A DNA stretch of 64,000 bases. Origin: AC-32 sp963715575. GTDB lineage: Bacteria; Actinomycetota; Thermoleophilia; Gaiellales; Gaiellaceae. Positions 1 through 7,939 of this stretch are shown here, in pieces. The stretch's first letter is position 1, and every line of letters begins with the position of its first letter. Made by a program: the position numbers and the translations under genes. The DNA is taken from the NCBI GenBank assembly GCA_963715575.1, contig OY970250.1:2046001-2110000 (forward strand), in the 5' to 3' direction. Under the pieces are notes generated by a model, which worked only from the letters and a program-made list of their open reading frames with translations, did not search any database and was not told the DNA's origin.

Positions 1-638
1 GCCAGCAGGGAGGAGGCGCGGTCCTTGTCGATCACCGCGTCGATGCCGGCCAGGTGCTCGCCACGCCTGGTCGCCGGGATGCCGCCGCCGCCGCACGCCA
101 CCACGATCGAGCCCGAGGCGAGCAGCGAGCGGATCGCGCCGAGCTCGACCACCTCGAGCGGCGTGGGGGAGGGCACGACGCGCCGCCAGCCTCGGTTCGC
201 GTCGTGCACGACCTGCCAGCCCCGGTCGCGCTCCAGCGCACGCGCCTCGTCCTCCCCGTAGAACGGTCCGACCGGCTTGGTCGGCTCCGCGAAGGCGGGG
301 TCGTCCTCGGCCACCAGCACGTGGGTCAGTAGGCAGACCACAAGGCGACCGGCGACCGGCTCCAGCTCGCTCTCGATTAGCGCGCCGATCTCCGCCTGGG
401 TCTGCGCGACGGCGAGGTAGAGCGGCAGCGGCGGCGCCTCCTCGGCTGCCCGCTCCTGGCGCAGGAGCTCGTTGCCGACCTGCGGGCCGTTCCCGTGGGT
501 GATCACTAGCTCGCGCTCCGCCAGCAGCGGCCGCAGCGCCGCGCAGGCTTCGCGCAGGTTCGCGCGCTGCTCGGCGGCCGTGCCGCGCTCGCCGGGCCGC
601 ATCAGCGCGTTCCCGCCGAGCGCGACGACGATGCTCAC
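1..638 (-). CDS. arcC: Carbamate kinase (3' end outside window)
   Basis: Carbamate kinase makes or uses ATP with carbamoyl phosphate and acts in the cytoplasm. About 212 N-terminal residues are visible. They open with the family's ALGGNAL nucleotide/carbamate loop, continue with THGNGPQVG near residue 47, and near the cut end show ACGGGGIP followed by GIDAVIDKD, all diagnostic of the amino-acid-kinase fold of ArcC. The GTG start overlaps the stop of the upstream GTPase gene as GTGA, so the two are translationally coupled. No arginine deiminase or ornithine transcarbamylase gene is visible, so fermentative arginine breakdown is not shown here. Confidence 0.93.
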   Translation of the reverse strand, partial: MSIVVALGGNALMRPGERGTAAEQRANLREACAALRPLLAERELVITHGNGPQVGNELLRQERAAEEAPPLPLYLAVAQTQAEIGALIESELEPVAGRLVVCLLTHVLVAEDDPAFAEPTKPVGPFYGEDEARALERDRGWQVVHDANRGWRRVVPSPTPLEVVELGAIRSLLASGSIVVACGGGGIPATRRGEHLAGIDAVIDKDRASSLL

Positions 639-1984
639 ACGAGTGCTTTGTCGCCTATGAGGCCGTGCTCGGTCAGGACGTCCGCGAGCGTCGGCTCGCC
701 GACCTCCTGGAGCTTGTACGTCACCCGCAGCGCGGGCACGTCGAAGTCGATCAGCTTGCGCAGGTCGATCGGCGTCCCGATCAGCACGAGCTCGGCGCCC
801 GAGGCCTCGATCGTGGCCTTGAGATCGTCCATCTGCTTGCGCCCGTAGCCCATCGCGGGCAGGAGCGCGCCGACGTTCGGGTAGTCCACGAAGGTCTGGG
901 CGATCGAACCGACGGCCGCGGCGCACGGGTCGATCAGCTCGACCGCGCCGTTTGCCTTCGCGGCGAGCACGGCGGCGCCGTAGGTCATCTCGCCGTGGGT
1001 CAGCGTCGGCCCGTCCTCGATCGCGAGCACCTTCTTGCCGGCGATCTCGGCGATGTCGCCCTCGACATGGAAGGGCGAAGCGGCGAGCACGATCTTCGCG
1101 CCCGGGTTGTGGGTGCGGATCGAGTCGAGCACGGCGTCGATGCCTTCCTGGGTGGCGCTGTCGACCTTGTTCACGACGCAGACGTCGGCCATGCGCAGGT
1201 TGGTCTCGCCCGGGTGGTAGCGCAGCTCGTGGCCGGCCCGGTGCGGGTCGACGACGACGATGTGGACGTTCGGCTTCACGAACGGCGTGTCGTTGTTGCC
1301 GCCGTCCCAGAGGATCACGTCCGCCTCCTGCTCGGCCCGGTCGAGGATCCCCGCGTAGTCGATCCCTGCGAAGACGAGGTTGCCCTCGGCGATGTGCGGC
1401 TCGTACTCCTCGCGCTCCTCGATCGTCGCGTCGGCAGCGTCGAGGTCTTCGTAGCGCTCGAAGCGCTGGACGGCCTGCTTGGTCAGGTCGCCGTAGGGCA
1501 TCGGGTGCCGCAGGACGGCGACGCGCTTACCGGACTCGCGCAGCAGCGCCGCCACGTGGCGAGTGGTCTGGCTCTTGCCCGAGCCGGTGCGGACGGCGCA
1601 GATCGCGACCGCCGGCTTGGACGACGTCAGCATCGTCTCGCGGGGCGAGATCAGCCGGTACGAGGCGCCGGCCGCCAGTACGCGCGAGCCCACGTGCATC
1701 ACGTGCTCGTGGGTCACGTCGGAGTAGGCGAAGACGACCTCGTCGACCTCGTGCTCGGCGATCAGCTGCTCGAGCTCGGCCTCCGGGCAGATCGGGATCC
1801 CGTCCGGGTAGAGCTCACCCGCCAGCTCGGGCGGGTAGACGCGCCCCGCGATGTCCGGGATCTGCGTCGCCGTGAAGGCGACCACCTCGTACTCCTCGCG
1901 GCCCCGGTAGACGAGGTTGAAGTTGTGAAAGTCGCGGCCGGCCGCGCCCGCGATGAGCACCCGTGTCCTCCGTGTCCTGTTCAT
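635..1984 (-). CDS. Cyclic 2,3-diphosphoglycerate synthetase-like GTPase
   Basis: This 449-residue protein matches the P-loop family of archaeal cyclic-2,3-diphosphoglycerate synthetase and its bacterial relatives, often labelled predicted GTPase. A Rossmann-like N-terminal part (VLIAGAAGRDFHNFN at 9-23) is followed by a P-loop, TGSGKSQTT, near 133-141, then WDGGNND near 225 and an NKVD guanine-specificity motif near 270. It is the first gene of a pair with carbamate kinase and overlaps it by 4 bp; this pairing is common for the family, so its substrate may relate to carbamoyl or phosphoryl chemistry rather than thermoprotection. That function is an inference. A -10 box six nt before the ATG predicts a leaderless mRNA. 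Confidence 0.8.
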   Translation of the reverse strand: MNRTRRTRVLIAGAAGRDFHNFNLVYRGREEYEVVAFTATQIPDIAGRVYPPELAGELYPDGIPICPEAELEQLIAEHEVDEVVFAYSDVTHEHVMHVGSRVLAAGASYRLISPRETMLTSSKPAVAICAVRTGSGKSQTTRHVAALLRESGKRVAVLRHPMPYGDLTKQAVQRFERYEDLDAADATIEEREEYEPHIAEGNLVFAGIDYAGILDRAEQEADVILWDGGNNDTPFVKPNVHIVVVDPHRAGHELRYHPGETNLRMADVCVVNKVDSATQEGIDAVLDSIRTHNPGAKIVLAASPFHVEGDIAEIAGKKVLAIEDGPTLTHGEMTYGAAVLAAKANGAVELIDPCAAAVGSIAQTFVDYPNVGALLPAMGYGRKQMDDLKATIEASGAELVLIGTPIDLRKLIDFDVPALRVTYKLQEVGEPTLADVLTEHGLIGDKALV

Positions 1985-1990
1985 GCATAG

Positions 1991-1996
1991 AGCTTA
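1991..1996 (-). promoter_or_regulatory. -10 element, leaderless promoter of the 635-1984 gene
   Basis: On the minus strand TAAGCT is followed by six bases (CTATGC) and then the ATG at 1984. With the usual 6-7 nt from -10 to transcript start, the mRNA would begin at the start codon. No Shine-Dalgarno sequence is present. Confidence 0.6.
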
Positions 1997-2021
1997 TGCA
2001 GCTACACAGGACAGCGGTCAA

Positions 2022-3500
2022 CTAGCGGAGGTGCTCGCGCACGCGGTCGCCGACGGCGGACATCTGGATCTCCGCGCCGGTGACGTCCTTCAGCAGCTCG
2101 TCCGCGGTCGGCTTCTGGCCTAGCGACCAGAGCTCTCGCAGCAGCGAGCCGGCCTCGCGCTGGGCGAACCAGTCCCTGCCGAAGCGCTCGCGCAGGTGGT
2201 CGCGCAGCTGGCTCTCGAACGCCCACGAGCGCAGGTAGGCGGCGACGTAGAAGCCGGAGTCGATGTCCGCGAGGTAGTTGGCCTCGCTGATCTCGAACTT
2301 GAGCGCGTCGCCGAGGATCTCCGCATAGCGCTTCGGCATGCCGGCGACGTCGTCGGCCGAGTGGAACTCGAGCTCGTAGAGCAGCTTCGACGCGTAGCGC
2401 CGCACGAAGAAGAGCAGCCAGAGCATGCCTTCGGCCGCGTACTCGTCCGGCCGCGGGAAGTCGAGCTTGCGCGAGAGCCAGCCGGGCTCGTCGGTCAAGT
2501 GCTGCATCGTCATCGCCCACCCCTCGGTGACGGCCACGTCGCCGAGCCGCTTCTCCTCCATCGCCAGGTCGCGCGAGGTGTTGCCGAAGTGCTCGGCGTG
2601 CCCGGCCTCGTGGAAGAAGGCGCGCCAGTCGTCGGCGCCGCCGATCGGCTGGATCACGAGCATCACCTTGTCCGGGACCTCGATCGGCGAGCAGAACGCG
2701 CGCGGCGTCTTCTGCGGGCGCTGCTCGATGTCGAGCTTGATGTTGTGCTGGCTGTCGAGGTCGATTCCCAGGTCGGCCAGCGTCGCCCGCAGCGCCGGGA
2801 CCATCTTGTCGCCCGGGAAGCCCTCGTCCCACTGCGGGGAGCGCAGCAGGCGCTGCACGTCCCAGCGCGCCAGGTCGTCGAGCGAGATCCCGAGCAGTGC
2901 CTGCGACGCGCGGTCCATGCGCTCCTCGTAGAGCCGCTCCGTGTCGGCGAGGAACGCCTGGCACTGGGCCGCCAGCTCCTTGAGCCGGAAGCCGAAGCGC
3001 TCGTAGAGCTCGACGTAGGTCGAGACACCGAGCGAAGGCATTTCCCTGCGGACGACCTCGACGCCGTCCAGGTAGACCGGGTTCAGGTGCTCCTCGGTCG
3101 CCTCCCACATCGCGCGGTCGAGCTGCTCGCGCCTCCCGCGGTCGGGCTCGTTGGCCATCTCCGGGCGGACCATCCGGAAGGGTACCGTCTCGCCGTCGAC
3201 CGTCACCTCGAGCTCGGCCTCGAGCTCGGCGAGCTTCTCGGCATGCTCGCGCGTGAACTTGCCGAGGTAGCCCTCGCAGCCGAACTGCCAGAGCTCGCGG
3301 ATGCGCCGGTCGCCGTTCACGGCCGCGCCGACCGACTGAACGTTCTCGAGCTCCATCAGGCTCGCGTGCCGGTCGTAGATGTCCTCGAGCTCGAGCCTGT
3401 CCTTCAGGCCGGCGTAGTGCTGGTAGTACTCCTCGTCGAGCTCCGCGATGAAGCGGTCGGCGTCGGCGCTGTAGGCCTCGATCTCCGGGCTGGTCGGCAT
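2022..3500 (-). CDS. M3-like zinc metallopeptidase (oligoendopeptidase F/carboxypeptidase type)
   Basis: A 492-residue, mainly helical peptidase. The zinc motif HEAGH lies at 297-301 and is followed by a glutamate in VTEGWA at 326, the third ligand expected for the M3/M2/M32 thimet-like fold. No signal peptide is seen, so it is probably cytoplasmic and trims oligopeptides. The reading frame stays open for 92 more codons upstream, but that part would lie antisense to yjbQ and reads as shadow sequence. The ATG at 3500 fits the protein and has a -10 box 7 nt upstream. The exact M3 subfamily cannot be settled by eye. Confidence 0.85.
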   Translation of the reverse strand: MPTSPEIEAYSADADRFIAELDEEYYQHYAGLKDRLELEDIYDRHASLMELENVQSVGAAVNGDRRIRELWQFGCEGYLGKFTREHAEKLAELEAELEVTVDGETVPFRMVRPEMANEPDRGRREQLDRAMWEATEEHLNPVYLDGVEVVRREMPSLGVSTYVELYERFGFRLKELAAQCQAFLADTERLYEERMDRASQALLGISLDDLARWDVQRLLRSPQWDEGFPGDKMVPALRATLADLGIDLDSQHNIKLDIEQRPQKTPRAFCSPIEVPDKVMLVIQPIGGADDWRAFFHEAGHAEHFGNTSRDLAMEEKRLGDVAVTEGWAMTMQHLTDEPGWLSRKLDFPRPDEYAAEGMLWLLFFVRRYASKLLYELEFHSADDVAGMPKRYAEILGDALKFEISEANYLADIDSGFYVAAYLRSWAFESQLRDHLRERFGRDWFAQREAGSLLRELWSLGQKPTADELLKDVTGAEIQMSAVGDRVREHLR

Positions 3501-3506
3501 TGGCCG

Positions 3507-3513
3507 TAGGATA
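3507..3513. promoter_or_regulatory. Shared symmetric -10 heptamer TAGGATA of a divergent gene pair
   Basis: The plus strand reads TAGGAT at 3507-3512, then 6 nt, then the yjbQ GTG at 3519. The minus strand reads TATCCT at 3513-3508, then 7 nt, then the peptidase ATG at 3500. The two start codons are only 18 bp apart, so one TANNNTA heptamer appears to serve as -10 in both directions for two leaderless mRNAs. Confidence 0.6.
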
Positions 3514-3518
3514 TCCGG

Positions 3519-3917
3519 GTGCGAGAGATCAGCCTTCGGACCGAGCGGCGGACGCAGCTGCTGGACATCACGGAGCAGGTGGAGCAGGCGCTGAACGGGA
3601 GTAACGGCGCCGCCGCTGCGCTCGTCTACGTGCCGCACACGACCGCCGGCGTGACGATCAACGAGGACATCGATCCCGTGCTCGCCGCAGACCTCGAGCA
3701 GGCGATGGAGAAGGTCGTCGAGGACGGCTGGACGTGGAGGCACGACGACGAGGACGGCCCGAACGCGCCCTCGCACATGCGCGCATCGCTGATCAGCCCG
3801 GAGGTGCTCGTGCCGCTGCAGGAGGGCAAGCTCGCCCTCGGCCGCTACCAGGGCATCTTCTTCTGCGAGTTCGACGGCCCGCGCGAGCGCAAGGTCTACG
3901 TCACGGCGCTGAGCTAG
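3519..3917 (+). CDS. yjbQ: YjbQ/UPF0047 family protein (secondary thiamine-phosphate synthase type)
   Basis: A compact 132-residue member of the UPF0047/YjbQ family. Members form trimers with a metal-like histidine site, and some have weak thiamine-phosphate synthase activity; the true role is unsettled. The sequence keeps the family hallmarks VPHTTAGVTINE near 38-49 and the acidic/His segment HDDEDGPNAPSH near 75-86, followed by GRYQGIFFCEFDGPR near the C terminus. It starts at a GTG directly downstream of a -10 box and is followed after 7 bp by the RlmD-type methyltransferase gene, so the two are likely co-transcribed. Confidence 0.9.
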   Translation: MREISLRTERRTQLLDITEQVEQALNGSNGAAAALVYVPHTTAGVTINEDIDPVLAADLEQAMEKVVEDGWTWRHDDEDGPNAPSHMRASLISPEVLVPLQEGKLALGRYQGIFFCEFDGPRERKVYVTALS

Positions 3918-3924
3918 GGCCGCG

Positions 3925-5289
3925 GTGGCGGCTCCCGTCGCCCGCGATCAAGAGCTCGAGCTCTCGATCGACTCGCTCGCCTACGGCGGGAACGGCGTCG
4001 CGCGGCTGAACGGGTTCGTCGTCTTCGTCCGCCGCGGGCTCCCGGGCGACCTCGTGCGCGCGCGCGTGACGAAGGTGAAGCGCAGCTTCGCGGAGGCGAC
4101 CGCCGTCGACGTGCTCGAGCCGAGCCCGCTGCGCGTGGACGCACCCTGCGAGCACTACCCGGCCTGCGGCGGCTGCCGCTTCCAGGACCTGGCGTACGAG
4201 GCGCAGGTGGCGGCGAAGGAGGAGCAGGTCGCCGACGCGCTGCGCCGGATCGGCGGGATCGCGGAGCCGCCGCTCGAGCCGATCGTCCCGGCCGAGGAGG
4301 TCTTCCACTACCGCAACAAGCTCGAGTACTCGTTCACGCAGACGTCCGAGGGGCCGGCGCTCGGCTTCCATCGCGCAGGTCGCTGGGACGAGGTGCTCGA
4401 CATCCGGCGCTGCTGGCTGACGACCGACCTCGGCAACGCCGTGCGCGAGGCCGTCCGCGACTGGTCACGCGCCGAGCGGCTCGAGGCCTACGACCAGTCC
4501 GAGCACACCGGCTACCTGCGTCACCTCGTCCTGCGGGAAGGCCGTAACACCGGCCAGCTGCTCGTCCAGCTCGTGACGGCTGCCGGCGAGCGCTTCGACC
4601 GGGACGAGTTCGTCGAGGTGCTACGCCGCTTCGCCGAGGTGCGCTCGATCCACTGGTCGGTGAACGAGTCGCAGGCGGAGGTGACGAACCTGCCGACGAC
4701 CCTGCTCTGGGGCGAGGACGCGATCGAGGAGGAGCTCTGCGGCCTGCGCTTCCGTGTTCGCCCCAACGCGTTCCTGCAGACGAACACGCGCATGGCCGAA
4801 CGGCTCTACGAGCTGGCCGGCGAGTACGCTGGCCTGACCGGCGACGAGACCGTCTACGACCTCTACTGCGGGATCGGAACGATCGGGCTGACGCTGGCCT
4901 CGCGCTCGCTGACGGTGTGGGGGGTCGAGGTCTCGGAGGAGTCGGTCGCCTGCGCGCTCGAGAACGCCGACCTGAACGGCATCACGAACGCCGCCTTCTT
5001 CGCCGGCGAGGTGGGCGCGTCGCTCGAGGAGCTCGCCGACCGCGCGGGCTCGCCCGACGTGGCCGTCGTCGACCCGCCTCGGGCCGGGCTCTCCGGCAAG
5101 GCGCTACGCCGGCTCGCGCGGCTTGAGGCCTCACGGATCGTCTACGTCTCCTGCAACCCGACCACGCTGGCCGCGAACGTGAAGGAGCTGCAGGCCGAAT
5201 GGGGCTACACACTCGAGCGGGCGCGGCCGGTGGACATGTTCCCGCACACGCCTCACGTCGAGACGGTCGCGCTCCTTACTCGGAGCTGA
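3925..5289 (+). CDS. rlmD: 23S rRNA (uracil-C5)-methyltransferase, RlmD/TrmA family
   Basis: The protein has 454 residues, normal for RumA/RlmD-type SAM-dependent m5U methyltransferases. An N-terminal TRAM domain (about 1-65) precedes iron-sulfur cysteines C75, C81 and C84 (CEHYPACGGC), with the fourth likely in RRCWL near 155. The SAM motif YDLYCGIGTIGL, the DPPRAGL motif and the catalytic VSCNP loop follow in the expected order in the C-terminal half. It methylates a uridine in rRNA or tRNA; which one (RlmC, RlmD, RlmCD or TrmA-like) cannot be fixed from sequence alone. Its 3' end overlaps the convergent marR gene by 14 bp. Confidence 0.85.
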   Translation: MAAPVARDQELELSIDSLAYGGNGVARLNGFVVFVRRGLPGDLVRARVTKVKRSFAEATAVDVLEPSPLRVDAPCEHYPACGGCRFQDLAYEAQVAAKEEQVADALRRIGGIAEPPLEPIVPAEEVFHYRNKLEYSFTQTSEGPALGFHRAGRWDEVLDIRRCWLTTDLGNAVREAVRDWSRAERLEAYDQSEHTGYLRHLVLREGRNTGQLLVQLVTAAGERFDRDEFVEVLRRFAEVRSIHWSVNESQAEVTNLPTTLLWGEDAIEEELCGLRFRVRPNAFLQTNTRMAERLYELAGEYAGLTGDETVYDLYCGIGTIGLTLASRSLTVWGVEVSEESVACALENADLNGITNAAFFAGEVGASLEELADRAGSPDVAVVDPPRAGLSGKALRRLARLEASRIVYVSCNPTTLAANVKELQAEWGYTLERARPVDMFPHTPHVETVALLTRS

Positions 5290-5719
5290 GCTCCGCCTCG
5301 ATCGCCTCCCGGAGCTCGGTCAGACCGCCGCGGAGGCCGCCGACGCGCTCCTCGCCGAGCCTCCGCTCGACCGACTCGGCGAAGGCTCGGAACCGCGGCC
5401 GGGCCTGCTTGAGCAGCTCCTGCCCGTCGGCGTTCAGGTTGACCAGGTACGAGCGCCGGTCGTCCGGGTTCGGGACGCGCTCCACGTGCCCGCGCTTCTC
5501 CAGCCGGCCGACGCGGAAGAGCACCGTCGAAAGCGGCATCGCCATCCGCTCGGCGAGCAGCGTCGGCGTCCACGGCCCCTCGGCTCCGATCAGGACGTAG
5601 AAGGGATAGTCCTCCGGCGGCAGCTCAAGGTCCGCGAGCGAGGCGCCCACGAGCTGCTCGCGGAGTTGGTTCGTGCGGAAGAGATCGAGCAGGATCGTGT
5701 CGGGCCCGGTGTCGGCCAC
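5276..5719 (-). CDS. MarR-family transcriptional regulator
   Basis: A 147-residue winged-helix regulator with the MarR layout: an N-terminal dimerisation helix, then a helix-turn-helix around 52-76 (LLAERMAMPLSTVLFRVGRL) and the wing EKRGHVERVPNPDDRRSYLVNL with the conserved D-x-R-(S/R) turn. It is divergent from a secreted beta-propeller gene, and the 33-bp spacer holds two 16-bp direct repeats that look like its operator. It therefore probably controls itself and its neighbour. The ligand is unknown. The start is GTG. Confidence 0.88.
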   Translation of the reverse strand: MADTGPDTILLDLFRTNQLREQLVGASLADLELPPEDYPFYVLIGAEGPWTPTLLAERMAMPLSTVLFRVGRLEKRGHVERVPNPDDRRSYLVNLNADGQELLKQARPRFRAFAESVERRLGEERVGGLRGGLTELREAIEAELSSE

Positions 5720-5722
5720 TAC

Positions 5723-5759
5723 CGCAACCTTGTGGTAATGTAGCGCAAGATTGTGGTAA
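5723..5759. promoter_or_regulatory. Tandem operator and symmetric -10 between marR and the beta-propeller gene
   Basis: CGCAACCTTGTGGTAA (5723-5738) and CGCAAGATTGTGGTAA (5744-5759) differ at two positions and are spaced 21 bp apart, two helical turns. Each contains a near-palindrome CGCAA-N2-TTGTG. Between and within them lies TAATGTA (5736-5742), readable as -10 on either strand. The second repeat covers the GTG start of the downstream gene. This layout fits MarR autoregulation and co-regulation of the divergent gene. Confidence 0.65.
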
Positions 5760-6649
5760 GTCTACTGCGCGGTGGGGTCGTCGTCGTGGCCGTCGCGGTC
5801 GTCTGCGGCACGGCCGGCGCCGCCGAGCCGACGAAGCTGCACGTCGGGCGGTCCGCCTCCTTCGCTCTCCCGGGAGGCGGCGCCCTGTGGGTCACCGACC
5901 GGGTCGACAACAAGCTGATCCGCGTCGACCCCGCCGCCGGGCGCGTGAAGTGGCGGCTCGGAATCCCGGGCAGTCCGTTCGGGCTGGCCTACGGCGCAGG
6001 CAGCGTCTGGGTCGGATCGAGGAACGCCGGCCGCGTCACGCGGGTGAACCCGACGACGAAGCGCGTGCTGAAGCGAATCTCGGTCGGCTCCGCGCCGTAT
6101 GCGCTCACCGTCGGCGGGGGCGCCGTCTGGGTCTCGAACGAGGGCTCGGGCACCGTCAGCCGCATCGCGCCGAAGCGGAACAAGGTCGTGAAGACGATCC
6201 GCGTCGGCGGCGGGCCGAACGGCATCGCGGTCGCCTTCAAGAAGGTCTGGGTCGCCGACTACGGCCACAGCCATCTGATCCGGATCGACCCGGTGCGCAA
6301 CCGCGTCGAGAAGCGCATCTCGCTGCCGAAGGCCGACTGGATCACGCCCTCGGCGGACGCGCTCTGGGTCTCGAGCGAGGGCGGGAAGATCTACAAGATC
6401 GACCCGGCGTCGATGGCCGTGCTGGCGACCGCTACGGTCGGGGCGAACCCGCTCGCGACGGCCTGGGTGGCCGGCAGCCTCTGGGTGCCGAACATCGACG
6501 ACAACACGGTCTCGGTGGTCGACTCCGCGACGAGCGCCGTCACCAGCACGATCCCCGCCGGGCAGAGCCCGCTCGCGGTCGCCTCGGCCGCGGGCCACGC
6601 CTGGGTCACGTCGGACTTCGACGGGGATCTCTGGCGCTTCGATCCCTGA
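5753..6649 (+). CDS. Secreted YVTN/NHL-type beta-propeller protein (virginiamycin B lyase-like fold)
   Basis: The 298-residue product starts with a signal peptide (hydrophobic VVVVAVAVVCGTAGA, residues 9-23). The rest is a repeated blade of about 42 residues with the pattern G-x-(L/V)WV-(S/T)-(N/D)-x6-(L/V)xRIDP, for example at ALWVTDRVDNKLIRVDP and AVWVSNEGSGTVSRIAP. This is a six- or seven-bladed propeller of the kind in virginiamycin B lyase and many surface proteins. No catalytic residue can be assigned. It is divergent from marR and its start lies inside an operator repeat, so MarR control is likely. The GTG at 5753 is chosen because it begins the signal peptide; its last 44 bp overlap the convergent gene. 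Confidence 0.78.
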   Translation: MVSLLRGGVVVVAVAVVCGTAGAAEPTKLHVGRSASFALPGGGALWVTDRVDNKLIRVDPAAGRVKWRLGIPGSPFGLAYGAGSVWVGSRNAGRVTRVNPTTKRVLKRISVGSAPYALTVGGGAVWVSNEGSGTVSRIAPKRNKVVKTIRVGGGPNGIAVAFKKVWVADYGHSHLIRIDPVRNRVEKRISLPKADWITPSADALWVSSEGGKIYKIDPASMAVLATATVGANPLATAWVAGSLWVPNIDDNTVSVVDSATSAVTSTIPAGQSPLAVASAAGHAWVTSDFDGDLWRFDP

Positions 6650-7358
6650 CCGCGCGCCAGAGCAGGTCGGCGTTCGGCAGCAGGAAGCCGACCGAGAGCA
6701 GCGGCAGCGCCGGCAGCCCGTCCACCTCGAGCCAGGTCGCGAGCGAGATCGTCCCGCCGATCGAGGCCACGAGGCAGAACCAGGTCAAGCCGGGCCGCAG
6801 CCGCCAGCGGGCGGCCGCCCCGAGGAAGAGCGCGAAGAAGAGCAAGTCCGGCAGGCCGAGCTTCGCGCCGCCGTCGATCCCGGGAACCGGGAACGTGAAC
6901 GAGAGCGCGTCGAAGACCTGCTCGTGCTTGGTAACGATCGTGTTCGTCGGGCCGCGCCACACCGAGTACGAGTCGACGAAGGGCACGATCACCGCGACGA
7001 GCACGACCCAGCTCAGCTCCTCGAAGAAGCGCAGGAAGCACCAGGCGCCGAACGTCATCGCGCCGAGCTTCGCGAAGTTCGCGAGCGGCGAGGCCCCGGT
7101 CGTCTGCAGCACGACCGCGGCGACGGCGAAGACGACCGTGGCGGCCAGCAGCTGGCGCAGTGGCAGCGCCCACGCGGGCAGCGCGAGCCACACGAACCCG
7201 AACACGGCCGGGATCACGAGGAAGCAGAGCCACGCGATCGAGCCCCAGAGCGAGAGCCTGAACCACGACTCGTGCGTGCCGTAGTAGACGCCGACGACGA
7301 CCGCGAGCGCGACGAACGCGGCGGCCCGCCAGGTCAGTACGGCGGAAGCTCGGCCCAC
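6606..7358 (-). CDS. Presenilin/SPP-like intramembrane aspartyl protease homologue
   Basis: A 250-residue protein with about eight or nine hydrophobic segments. Three motifs match the GxGD aspartyl protease family (presenilin, signal peptide peptidase, archaeal PSH) in the right order and spacing. D129 sits in PFVDSYSVWRGPT, where the family has YD-x-(V/I)xV..GP. D171 sits in KLGLPDLLFFALFLG, where the family has KLGLGD(F/L)xF. P216-P219 form PALPLLSVGF, the family's PAL motif. Known members cut transmembrane helices. The G-to-P change just before D171 is unusual. The GTG at 7358 overlaps the upstream glycosylase gene by 25 bp; the frame is open further upstream, but that part is shadow. The neighbours do not reveal a substrate. 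Confidence 0.72.
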   Translation of the reverse strand: MGRASAVLTWRAAAFVALAVVVGVYYGTHESWFRLSLWGSIAWLCFLVIPAVFGFVWLALPAWALPLRQLLAATVVFAVAAVVLQTTGASPLANFAKLGAMTFGAWCFLRFFEELSWVVLVAVIVPFVDSYSVWRGPTNTIVTKHEQVFDALSFTFPVPGIDGGAKLGLPDLLFFALFLGAAARWRLRPGLTWFCLVASIGGTISLATWLEVDGLPALPLLSVGFLLPNADLLWRAVRDRSARDPRRSPT

Positions 7359-7918
7359 CAGGGCCCCAGCGCCTTGAAGGCGTTCCAGAAGCGTGTCTTC
7401 GCGGGCGCCTCGTCCAGCGACTCGTCGATGTCGGGCACGTAGAGTGCCTGGATCGTCGCCGTGAAGCGCTGCAGCTCGCCGAGCGTCGGCTCGAGCTTGT
7501 CGGCGAGCGGGAACTCGATCGCGTTCAGGAACTCGAGCGCGGCCTCGCCCATCACGACCACGAGCTTCGGCTGGACGATGTGCAGCTCGCGGGTCAGCCA
7601 CGCGCGCGCCTGTTCCTCGTCGCCGCCGGCCAGCTTGAAGCAGTTCGTGCCGTAGACCGCGAGCGGGTCGACGTTCAGCCGCTGCAGCGACTTGAGCAGC
7701 GCCTGGCCCGAGCGGCCGTAGAAGGCGACGCCCTCCTGCACCTCGGCCGGCTGCGGCGAGTGCTTGAGCAGGAAGACATCTGCGAGTGGATGCCCGGAGC
7801 CCAGCACCGGCACCTGGCCCTCGCCGGCGGCGCGCGTGATCTCGTCACCGAGCTCGTTCGTCTCGGCGATTGCTTTTTGCAGGTACTTCTCGAAGATCTC
7901 GTCCGTCACGGCAGCCAC
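7334..7918 (-). CDS. Divergent uracil-DNA glycosylase superfamily protein
   Basis: The 194-residue protein follows the family 4/5 uracil-DNA glycosylase plan. Residues around 50-90 read as FLLKHSPQPAEV...FYGRSGQALLKSL...VYGTNCFK, equivalent to GEAPG...PFVGRAGxLL...YxTNxxK. VVVMGEAALEFL near 128 equals the strand carrying the late active-site loop. The four cysteines that bind the 4Fe-4S cluster in family 4 are absent and the usual GEAPG water-activating loop is changed to LKHSP, so activity on uracil is uncertain. A non-glycosylase role within the fold is possible. It lies between the GT-PHP gene and the presenilin-like gene on the same strand. Confidence 0.7.
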   Translation of the reverse strand: MAAVTDEIFEKYLQKAIAETNELGDEITRAAGEGQVPVLGSGHPLADVFLLKHSPQPAEVQEGVAFYGRSGQALLKSLQRLNVDPLAVYGTNCFKLAGGDEEQARAWLTRELHIVQPKLVVVMGEAALEFLNAIEFPLADKLEPTLGELQRFTATIQALYVPDIDESLDEAPAKTRFWNAFKALGPWWAELPPY

Positions 7919-7939
7919 TGGGCCTTGGACCTTTCTCGG

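Noticed and set aside
3501..3776. N-terminal extension of the M3-like peptidase by 92 residues
   Set aside because: It runs antisense through yjbQ, has no peptidase similarity, and the ATG at 3500 has a well-placed -10 box.
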